A DNA stretch of 64,000 bases from Aricia agestis (Eukaryota > Arthropoda > Insecta > Lepidoptera > Lycaenidae). The stretch is from the NCBI RefSeq assembly GCF_905147365.1, contig NC_056418.1:10167262-10231261 (forward strand), in the 5' to 3' direction. The number at the start of each line of letters is the position of its first letter. The first letter of the stretch is position 1. Below the pieces are notes generated by a model. That model made no database searches and was not told the DNA's origin. It worked only from the letters and a program-made list of their open reading frames with translations. The position numbers and the translations under genes were made by a program. This document shows, in pieces, positions 9,460-18,400 of the stretch.

Positions 9460-12400
9460 CTAAATAAAGAAAAAAATCAAATCAAAATAATATGAATTGA
9501 ATGCGAATTACTAGATATATGAATTGCACGCAAAGTGACCGTTTTACGATTTTGAAAAAATGAATTATAATATTATTATCATAATATCAGACCTAACGCC
9601 TCCGTGGTCTAGTGGTATAGAGCGCGGCTCTTGACTCGGAGATCGTGGGTTCGATTCCCGCGTTGGAAACATGTTATTTCCAAGTTTGTTTAGGACGATG
9701 CAGGCTGATCACCTGATTGTCTGACAAGTAAGATGTTCCATGCGTCGGATGGGCATGTAAAAAGTCGGTCCTGCGCCTGATCTATCGCCGGTCGTGTCGG
9801 TCTTCCGTCCCACTGGGTTATGAGAGTAAAGGAATGGAGAGTGCTCTTGTGTACTGCGCACACACTTGGGCACTATAAAATTACTCCTGCGTAGCTGGCC
9901 TGGTTTCAATGAAACCGGCCACCGTCACCGAAACCGGTGTGGGAGTTATTATTATATCATAATATCACAGAATAGATAATAGTACAAGTATATGATTCTC
10001 CAAAGTGGCCATTTTAGTTCCCCTGTACTCTTTGAGAAATGCATAGACCTTAAGACGTGCTTGACTCTGGCAAAAAGCAGAGACAGCTCGCCTTGTTTCA
10101 AGATTATGCATATTTTTGCCCGACAGAGTTTGCTCTTTAAAGCCGACTAGCTGATCAGCTGTTCCAATATGGAAGTAATTTTGGCTCTACTGTAGAATAT
10201 GTGAATAGCACAATATAACATCTCCTACTACCATTCACTATTGAAACTAATCATAATACATATGTGGCACGTAATATTGGTCTGCTTCTTGATTGTCAAT
10301 TGCGTTTTCATGAGCATGTTACTAACCTAGTCAGTAGTTCATTCTATAAACTAAAAATACTATACAGAATAAGACCATATCTGTCAGAAGAGATGCGTAT
10401 CAGTCTGGTTGAATCTCTAGTCCTCTCAAAGTTGAACTACACCTATATAGTTTATGCCCTCGTCTAGTTTCGGGTACCAAAAGACTTATTCAAAGAGTCC
10501 AAAATGCTTGTGCTCGATTCTGCTTCAGTATACCTCCCAGAAGTCATGTAACCCCTTATCTTAATAAGCACTCAATATTAAAAATGAAACACCAGCACAG
10601 GCTTCACCTTGCATGTTTACTTTTCGGGGTGCTGAAGTATGAAGAACCCAAGTATCTTTTCAATAAATTATCAAGAACAGCTAGTCTTAGGTCTTGTGGG
10701 TCACGGATATGTTCAGCACAGTTGGCAATTGAAAAACACCGAACAACCTCTTTTAGAGGCAGTTTTCGGTATGCAGCGTCTAAATGCTGGAATAACATCC
10801 CGCCTCCCATTAGAAACGCCAAAAGTCTTAAATCATTTAAGAACAATTTGCGGCGGTTTCTTTTGGAACAACAGCTGTTTCAAGAAAACCTCTCTCATGA
10901 TATCTCCGTGATCTAGTCATTGTGTTGTTTAAGTTAAGTTATTTGTTTTCATAACTGTAATTATATCCGATAAAATATTAGTTTTATGAATAAAAATCCG
11001 GCTGGCATCCTTAAGTATACTTACGTTCGTTTTGAAGGAACTTTTGTTTTGTTTTGTTCTTGGTTATTAGTTAATGTGTTGGATACTTTTCGGTTTTCTC
11101 TAGTATATATATCTTGTTTTATTTAGTTGATAATATTTTTGATAAAGGCCTTGAATTGAAAGCACTCTAAAAAAATGAATACCTAATGCTAAACTTACGG
11201 CGGGGTCGGTCTTGGTGTTGGGTTATCCCTGTAAACATTAAAAAACGGATTATGAACATGTACTTACGTCATATCTACAGCGAATCGGTTATAAAATATA
11301 TTTTAGATATCGTATAGTCCAGGGGTCACCAAATGGCGGACCGCGGTCCGCATCCAGACCGCCGACCCATTGTGTGCGGACAAAGTATATTCGAAGATGA
11401 AGTTCTTTAAAAATAAATTTCGGTCTCGATTTACCGATTAACATCTTTAGGATTTAATGTCAATAGCTTGCACCAATTTCACTCCAAACAAGCAACAAGA
11501 ATTGATACTTTTCGCAATAATAATATGTAAATAAATATTTTTTTACAAAATGTGTGGACCGCAAAGGTCTTTTCATTTCTAAAAACGGACCCCGAGCGAA
11601 ACTAATTTGTGACCCCTGGTATAGTCTATCGGTCATCCAGAATATATTATATTATAAAAGCGGGTCTGACTATGCCGAAATTGGCCGAATCTTGCTATGC
11701 CAAACTTGGCTATAACAACATTGTACTTACTGTCGTTTTTGGCGAATTGCCCCTCCAGAGGCAGAACGGGCTTCTCGCATCAGCATACCGTCATTCAGCG
11801 CGCTGGCTCCACCATCATCTGTACGTCAGCAAGTATTAAGATATTGCCACTTACTGCACATATTGTCAGCCTTTTTATCATAGCCTCTTCCTTATTATCC
11901 TTAGGGTGTAACAAAAATAAGTGATAATACTTTAGGGTGTGTACGTGTTCCTTGTAGAGAGTTCAATGTGAAAGCAGCGCTGAAAGACCAAAAATTTTTT
12001 CACTTTTGTATGGGGAAACTCGTGACGTTACCCATTTATATCATCTGATATATATATTTTTTATATTGTAAACAAAATGTCGACAGACAGGAACATAAAG
12101 TTAATATACCTAGCGGAATAGAGAAACAAAGGCTTGAGCAAGAGAGATGTCACTATCAGTAACACTGCGTGGTAAAAAGAGATGTGTGATACATGACAGC
12201 AGCACTCTTTTTTTGACGTCCAGTCGGCACGTGCCACACGTTGACAATTTAATCTTATAGAATTCATGTTCAATCCAGCTTGTGCAAGTGTATACGTACA
12301 CATATTTTTCACACAGATGAAAACCAATTTTGGTTTCGTTTGACAGCTCGAGATTGTTGCTCTATTCCGCTAGGTATATCAACTTTATGGACAGGAACAA

Positions 12401-12959
12401 TATTGTAAAAAAGCTTACCCTCCAGTACAGCAGTCACTGCCTAAAAAATATTACTTCTTGTTAGAAATGAATCTTAACATTATTATGAAACCTCCAACAG
12501 GCCGAAGTATCAACTATACATACCAATACGATAACGATGTTAGTGTTTGGACACTATGCTGAAGTTACGCGGCGTAAATTCCGCATGATTACGCCCGCAA
12601 TGTATTTTAAATTACCGATAACACACTATTCCGTCGTGTTCCGTCCGTATTTCGTATGCGTTTGACATTGCGGACGTAATCATTTCGGAATGATCGTAAT
12701 GATGAAATCGGAATTTACGCCGCGTAACTTCGGCCTAGTGTGTGACACTTATATGTCACAAACGCATGGGATTTGACATAACGCATTGCTAACAGTGTTC
12801 AGGAATGCATCTTGAAACTTAAGTATTCTGGAGGTATAGCTTAGGAGTTTATGAGTGACGAAACAAGATAAATAGTTAGGTACCTATACATACCTGTTGA
12901 TGGGAGTAGGCGACACAGGCCAGCAGCACAGCCGCTGTCATCATCAGTACGGGCCTCAT
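9402..12959 (-). CDS. Orcokinin-like precursor, gene B (four exons, 77 aa)
   Basis: A secreted neuropeptide precursor rebuilt by joining 12894-12959, 12419-12440, 11731-11818 and 9402-9459 on the minus strand. All three junctions use GT-AG sites and the phases fit (0, 1, 2). The protein starts with a signal peptide (MRPVLMMTAAVLLACVAYS), then a short spacer, a middle region with LNDGMLMREAR and a KR site, and ends in NFDEIDLSGFPIGSG followed by a stop. NFDEID is the hallmark of orcokinins, which act as neuro- and gut hormones in arthropods. Exon phases, the signal peptide, the middle exon (compare SDGRLMRQVRE in gene A) and the last exon (compare EFDEIDLSGFPIGS) all match gene A, so this is most likely a tandem duplicate lacking two peptide exons. 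A TATA box lies 66 bp upstream. Oddly, the usual KR before NFDEID is KG here. Confidence 0.85.
9500..10025. mobile_element. MITE remnant (GCGGGGCTAAAATGG family) split by a SINE
   Basis: Sequence before 9590 and after 9955 matches the middle and right end of the MITE copies at 14953-15158, 21534-21739 and 52565-52781 (GAATTACTAGA...GAATTGCA, then CCAAAG.GGCCATTTTAG..CCC). The left terminus is missing. Confidence 0.65.
9590..9955 (+). mobile_element. tRNA-derived SINE, family A, copy 1
   Basis: The tRNA-like head CTCCGTGGTCTAGTGG (A box) and GTGGGTTCGATTCCCGC (B box) lead into a conserved body ending in CGGTGTGGGAG and ATT repeats. A 12-bp target-site duplication (ATCATAATATCA at 9578-9589 and 9956-9967) flanks it, which proves retroposition into the MITE. 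Other copies are at 40905-41045, 48000-48362, 51150-51508 and 61180-61538. Confidence 0.88.
10245..10990 (+). pseudogene. 3' fragment of a CR1-like LINE reverse transcriptase
   Basis: Translation in shifting frames gives RNIGLLLDCQLRFHEHV, LKILYRIRPYLSEEMR and SFRYAASKCWNN, which match the C-terminal part of the element at 22.8-24.9 kb (ARNLGVVIDSHLKFEQHM, RPYLSEELR, SFKYAASRCWNN). At least one stop and a frameshift break it. It lies in intron 3 of gene B, on the opposite strand. Confidence 0.85.
11320..11618. mobile_element. hAT-type MITE
   Basis: Termini CAGGGGTCACCAAATGGCGG and TTTGTGACCCCTG are inverted copies, and the element is flanked by a perfect 8-bp duplication GTATAGTC (11312-11319 and 11619-11626). 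The 8-bp duplication and CAGGGGT ends are typical of hAT transposons. It sits in gene B intron 3. Confidence 0.9.
11731..11818 (-). CDS. Gene B exon 3: spacer with KR site
   Basis: Acceptor GACGTACAG and donor GTAAGT enclose 88 nt (phase 1 to 2). It encodes DGGASALNDGMLMREAR followed by SASGGAIRQKR. The SDG/NDG-x-LMR motif matches exon 5 of gene A. Confidence 0.85.
11912..12060. mobile_element. MITE fragment (GTGATAATACTTTAGGGTGTG family)
   Basis: The left part of an element seen more completely at 21777-21983 and 45955-46125, whose ends are inverted copies of AGTGATAATACTTTAGGG. Confidence 0.6.
12099..12387. mobile_element. MITE with AATATACCTAGCGGAATAGAG ends
   Basis: ATACCTAGCGGAATAGAG near 12106-12123 is repeated inverted as CTCTATTCCGCTAGGTAT near 12359-12376, extended by AAGTT/AACTT outside. 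It lies in gene B intron 2, only about 30 bp from exon 2. Confidence 0.75.
12419..12440 (-). CDS. Gene B exon 2: 22-nt microexon
   Basis: Acceptor TATTTTTTAG, 22 nt encoding AVTAVLE plus one base, donor GTAAGC. Phase 0 to 1, exactly like gene A exon 3, which supports this very small exon. Confidence 0.75.
12550..12747. mobile_element. MITE with GAAGTTACGCGGCGTAAATT termini
   Basis: Left GCTGAAGTTACGCGGCGTAA and right TTACGCCGCGTAACTTCGGC are inverted copies; length about 200 bp. A diverged relative lies near 49870-50170. It lies in gene B intron 1. Confidence 0.8.
12894..12959 (-). CDS. Gene B exon 1: signal peptide
   Basis: 22 codons ending in CAT CAA CAG before the donor GTATGT. The hydrophobic core LMMTAAVLLACVA is typical of a secretory signal. 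It resembles gene A exon 2 (VIMTAATLLVCCCAYSHQ). Confidence 0.9.
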
Positions 12960-13024
12960 GTCGTGTGGGTGAGATGGCTGTGATCGCGTGTACCGGAGTA
13001 TGCCTTACATCCTCAGCAGTCCAC

Positions 13025-13032
13025 TATTTATA
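13025..13032 (-). promoter_or_regulatory. TATA box of orcokinin gene B
   Basis: TATAAATA on the minus strand, 66 bp upstream of the ATG, so transcription should start about 30 bp before the coding sequence without an untranslated first exon. A minimal uORF (ATG TAA) occurs in the leader near 13005-13010. Confidence 0.7.
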
Positions 13033-13241
13033 CCGATCAGCAAACAAAACCCTTCTGAACTGTTACAATTTGATTTAATTCTAATTTCAAGCTTCTGATT
13101 GATTTTAGTCATGATGTGACTACGAATTGGTATAATTCGATCATCTTACGAATTTTTCACAGCTAAGGTTCGTGAGTAAATTTTTTTAGGAGAACCTTTA
13201 AAGTCTATTTAATTTCTACTGAAAAATAAGTTAATATTTAG

Positions 13242-13395
13242 GCTGTTGCTAGTCGTCCGGTAATCGGATGAATAAAATAAATCTTATTCGTCTGATTACC
13301 GGATGATTAAAAAAATAATTCATCCGATTACCGGAAGACTAGCAACAGCCGGACGACTAAGAATTATTTTATTCATCCGGTAATCGGACGACTAG
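13242..13395. repeat. Four alternating copies of a GTC..CCGGTAATCGGA motif
   Basis: 13242-13272 and 13318-13348 form inverted arms of 31 bp with one mismatch. Two further copies lie between and after them in alternating orientation. The block lies about 210 bp upstream of the gene B TATA box. Confidence 0.85.
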
Positions 13396-13777
13396 ACACT
13401 TCGTAATATTTAACAGTCTATATCGATAAATGAATGAGGAAAAATATACAATGATGAATGATTTGACATTTTATAACGCCAAGCTACATTATAATTTTCT
13501 TTATATAGAACACATAGGTACAGTTATTTACATTGTTACTATATTCGAATATATACTTTTAAAATAAACCTTTAATTAAGTTTACTTATATAAAAAGTTT
13601 GGACACAGGAGCGGCGATCATATTATTACCATCATATTACGTAGGTGACTGTAGATGTGAGGTGTGTAATGAATATTCCTGTTTAGAACCCTAGCCCTAC
13701 GACAAAGTCTTGGGATAAGATACTACCTCTAGTTCTACTATGGTTAGTTACATGTACAACATTTACAAACATAGATG

Positions 13778-13975
13778 TATAGACCCTCTACGAACATGCA
13801 GTAGTTCCTCTGCGAATATGTAGATCCTCTACAAACATGTATTCCTCTACGAACATGTAGTTCTTCCACGAACATGTAGATCCTCTACGAACATGTAGAT
13901 CCTCTACAAACATGTAGATCCTCTACGAACTTGTAGATCCTCTACGAACATGTAGTACCTCTACGAGGGAGCCCC
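13778..13975. repeat. Tandem repeat of CTCTACGAACATGTAGATC (about 20 bp)
   Basis: About nine imperfect copies of CTCTACGAACATGTAGATC, each with a palindromic ACATGT core. Spacing varies from 18 to 21 bp. Confidence 0.9.
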
Positions 13976-14179
13976 TCTTAATTATTAATTTTATTATAAA
14001 TTATTAAATTAAAAATAAAACTGAGTAATTTGTGAAAATTTCAGGTGGCTATCTGTTGTCATCATTAATAACGAGCAAAAATTGTTTAAAAAATCATGTT
14101 TGTTGTATGGGAGCCCCCTTAAATATAAAATGTATTTTGTTTTTAGTATTTGGTGTTATAGCGGCAATAGAAATACATA

Positions 14180-14305
14180 ATCTGTGAAATTATAAACTCT
14201 ATAGCTATTACCGTTCTTAAGTTACAGCCTGGAGACAGACGGACAGACATCGAAGTCTCAGTAATAGGGTCCCGTTTTTACCCTTTGGGTACGGAACCCT
14301 AAAAA
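14180..14305. repeat. Dispersed repeat with GGGTCCCGTTTTTACCC
   Basis: The GGAGACAGACGGACAGAC...TACCCTTTGGGTACGGAACCC part recurs inverted at 17450-17560. Boundaries are uncertain. Confidence 0.6.
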
Positions 14306-14797
14306 CATGTACGCCTTATGCCAACGAAATACGAGGTAAAATAAAATGAATATTCTCACTCCTTTCTTCCCATATTAATTAACACTCTGTGGAACCTTAA
14401 CGAGTGGCTTAATGTTCGTTGTTTTTCAATTAAATGACTTGTCTTAAGGAATCTTAAAATTATGGGGTTTATGCTTGAACTTATGTTCATTAATCTTAAA
14501 GAGGCACCCGAAGAAGTTAACCTTATTTTTCAAGTTTATAATGTAAACAAATTGAATGTTATACCCTCTGTTATAGAACCTTATTGAGCTAAAAAAGCTT
14601 CTAAAATATATAATACGTGATAAAGTTATTAAATAAAAAAATTTAATATTTCCAACAATAATTTATTACATGAAAAATATCATTCTTATTTTAAAGTACA
14701 TATTAATGTTTTAAACTTTAATTAAAAAAAAATTAAAAAAAAATGTTTTATTTCTGAGTAGATTTTAAGAAAATACTTTCAGAATGTTAATATTAGC

Positions 14798-14862
14798 TAC
14801 GGTGCCTACCACCGGTTCGGGAACTATCCCGGCGAGAAGAACCGGCGTAACCTCATACTAAG
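14798..14862. repeat. Dispersed CTACCACCGGTTCGGGAACT repeat
   Basis: The core CCTACCACCGGTTCGGGAA...CCCGGCGAGAAGAAC also occurs at 31608-31680, 32975-33020 and, inverted, at 38465-38600. It is a common interspersed-repeat end; the parent family is not identified. Confidence 0.65.
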
Positions 14863-14952
14863 GTAGACGGTAAATATTTTATATAATCAATATCATAATA
14901 TTTGTTAGTTATAATGCATAATTTAATAGTTTTTAAGAAAACAACTAACATA

Positions 14953-15158
14953 CAGCGGGGCTAAAATGGTCGCATTTTGCAATTCCTCTAAAGTCAATAC
15001 AGAAACTGAATCGTCAAAACAGTCAAACTGATGAATGTCAAGTTAGTACGAATTACTAGACATGAATTGCAAGCAGAGTGACTATTGAGATTTAAAAAAA
15101 ATGAATCATATCATGATTCATAATATGACTCTCCAAAGCGACCATTTTAGCCCCGCAG
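14953..15158. mobile_element. MITE with GCGGGGCTAAAATGG ends, TA duplication
   Basis: CAGCGGGGCTAAAATGG and CCATTTTAGCCCCGCAG are inverted ends, flanked by TA on both sides, as for Tc1/mariner-type elements. Length 206 bp. Confidence 0.85.
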
Positions 15159-15406
15159 TACAGTTTTTCAACCCAGATACTAAACAGACATAAATAATAT
15201 ATTATATAATTTGTGACTTAGATAAACCGTTAATATCTCTGCTATAACTCTGCTATAATATTAATATTAATATGGTTATATACTCTATACAACAGTTAAG
15301 GTATTTGAAATTGACAAACATACTAATCTATCTGTATCTACTAACATAATATTCGGCATTAAGGTACATTAGGATGAAGCTCTTATTTCTATGGACATAG
15401 AGTGGT

Positions 15407-15467
15407 TTATCCTCGCTTGGAGCCGATGGGGAAACCTGAGAGGTCGATCTCGTCGAATTCGGCTGGC
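15407..15467 (-). CDS. Gene A exon 8 (OKA): last orcokinin unit and stop
   Basis: Acceptor ATATTTTCAG, then one base completing Val, PAEFDEIDLSGFPIGSKRG and TAA. The unit starts with EFDEID and lacks a basic site just before it, so processing may release a longer peptide from the upstream RR. KRG ends the precursor. Confidence 0.85.
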
Positions 15468-18400
15468 CTGAAAATATATAATAGTTAAGAAAACTAAAAG
15501 AAACATGCTGTTTTTTATATATTTTTTAAATTTTAACAAATTATTATTGCATTGTCATTGGCTCAAATTTCAAATTAATTAGACTTGAGGTAGGTAAAAA
15601 TCGTGTTCAAAGATTTCGTTACTGTATACACACAATCCAAGCTAAAAAAAGCGTGTTAAACTTAAGATACAAAGTTTAAAGGCCCCTCTTCACGTTAGGC
15701 CATTATGGATAGCCATATATTTGCGTAGATGTCTAATGTCTATAGACAACAAATAGTATGTGCAATTAATGTCAACAATAATGAGATTAAAAATGAGATT
15801 GAGTGTTTGGATCATAATACTTGGAGAGGTTACATTATGATAATTGATGAGTAAGAGAAGGTTTTGATATGAAATCCATATTATGTTTTCTATAAAAGTT
15901 TTCATTAAAAGTCATATAAAATAATTGTAACTGTTTTTGAGTGCAATCGTTAAAAATTCTAAAAATTCTAAAAACGCTTGTGTATAATATTATATTGGAG
16001 GATGTAGAGTTTTACTTGTTTTCTTTAAATAAAATCGTTATCATAATCGCAGAGATTTAGAACAACTAAACATATCGAAGTTCAAACAATGTGGTCTAAT
16101 ACAAAGAAAGAGCTTATTGAATTATTATACTGATACTTTAAAGTTACTAAAAGATAAAATAAACGTCCTTTGTCCATCCTCTCCCTAGATAAAATTCCAG
16201 GAGGGTACGCCATGTGTGTCAAGCTATTGCCGATTGGCACCAACCTGCCTCCGAAACGAATGTAACCGTGGTATATCGTGAACATGGTATTGATTCAGAT
16301 ATTTCGTTGCGTAAAAACTATTATTTGATAACGCTAACTGACCTTGCCAACGTCTCTCTTATAAAATAAAACTCAACACCACATAATGATGCTAACTGAA
16401 GCATTCAGAGACAAATATTAATAACTTAACTGTAATTAAGGTGACGCTTTGTTAATCTCAATCAATTTTTCTCAACAATGACTAAAGCTAAGATATTAAA
16501 GTTCATTGTCAGTATTGATCATGTCTTTATCTTTGAATTACCCATAGGATAACACGATTGGTCAACTTTTATAATACAGAATAATTAAAAAAAAAACTAT
16601 AAAAACAGGGATCTAAAACATATCCTATATATAGTAATAAATCATTTTATTTATTACTTTAACGCGGCGTCACATAATACATATCTGTCAATTTTTTCAT
16701 TTAATTATAATAATTAAATAATCATCTCTAGTGCAACAGTTAAACTCTTTCAATATCGGTAACTTTTTCTAAATAATTATCTCTAACTTTCTCTGATCTT
16801 TTATAATCTAAGAAGTCGTTGGAGAAAAAGATATTGCATCTACGGTGTGTCAATTTCAACATGCTACGCGTACGGCGCACGGCTGAAGATATGGCATACT
16901 ACGTCAATAGCTTTGTCCACACTGTGCCTTTTTCTGTTCGTCAAGGGCATGCGTTATAGCGCAGTCAACAGCGAACGTGAGGCATGCCCGCGACGCGCCA
17001 TGCTCTCTGAACGTATCCAAAACTTCAAAAATGACTATGTTGGCGTTGCATTCGTTGACGCATTCAATTATTAAATGCGCCAAAACGAAAGTTGAATGAA
17101 ATAGGATGACGAAAATTGAAGACGAAAGCGCATAGTGCGGACATAGCTAAACGTATAAACTTCGAGATCTCTTTTCGGCCTACTCGTTAGTTCTGTTTAC
17201 TCTGGTATAACTCCATAGATATACGCATTGCATCAAGATCTGGGTTTCTAGTAACTTACACTAGTCCATCATCATCACCGCTGCGCCTGTACGCGAACCT
17301 CTTGGAGGGGAAGGGCATGGAGGTCTGGTCGATCTCGTCGAAGTTACGCTTCTTCACAAAGCTGTCCAGGTTTGACCTGAAACACATCAACAATGCGGTT
17401 TCAGCATACTGTAGGTAGAAGAAACGAAATATTTTCACGACATATTTTGGGGTTCCGTACCCAAAGGGTAAAAACGGGACCCTATTACTAAGACTTCGTT
17501 GTCGGTCTGTCTGTCTGTCTATCTCCAGGCTGTAACTCAAGAAGGGTTATAGCTAGAGAGTTGAAATTTTTGGCCTAATTTTGCTCTATAATGGTACGTG
17601 AACCCTTCGTGCGCGAGCCCGACTTGCACTTGGCCGATTTTTTGTCATTTAGATTTTTTTTTATTATTTGGTTGTTATAGGTTGATTGTTAGTGATATGT
17701 GTTTGAAAGTCACTATAGTCCTTATAATATTGTGTTAAGTTTAATACTAGTATACTCCACAGACATAGATCATCATCATCTTGATGTATGTCTGAAGTAT
17801 ATTCATTTTGTGTGTTCATGAAAATAAACGAATAACTTCATGTTAAAATCTGTACGTTGTTTGTCTAAGCTAAATTGCTTTAGACCAGAGCTCAAGCGTA
17901 AAATAGTTTTAGTCCGATAAATGCAGCTTTCAGATTTGGATATTAACAATTAGCGATGAAACATAGGGAACATATTATGTAATTTTAATATTAATTCCGC
18001 GAATGCAACTCTGTTGTATATTACGTAACCTCCTTAACCCACTATAAGTATATAAGTATTAGAAAATGTGTTATCATAAAACAATAACATAAATAGATAC
18101 TATCTGCACAATTTTTTATACTATGTAATTAATAAATAATAATTTTTAAAAAGCAATATCTGCAAGAATCTAGATATTTTGTAGTCTTTAAACTGTTTAA
18201 TGTAACTTTCCTATAGTTCAAATAATATAAAGTTTTTCGTAAGTATATTGTTATGTATCTAATTATTTAACAAGAGGATAGAGAATTTGAATTATCGCAA
18301 GAAAAGTAGCGATAACAATGATAGTATCAAAGAAGAAGCTAGCTTTATGTTCATTTGATTATGTCAGGACACATTTATCTTGTTGGTTGAAAGTTAGGAG

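Noticed and set aside
9601..9670. tRNA-like sequences with A and B boxes (also at 37.3, 40.9, 42.4, 43.7, 48.3, 51.5, 57.2 and 61.2 kb)
   Set aside because: Each continues into a conserved SINE body and the acceptor-stem ends do not pair, so they are SINE heads and not tRNA genes.
13778..13975. CRISPR-like direct repeats
   Set aside because: No spacers of constant length between copies, and the genome is clearly an insect one; it is a minisatellite.
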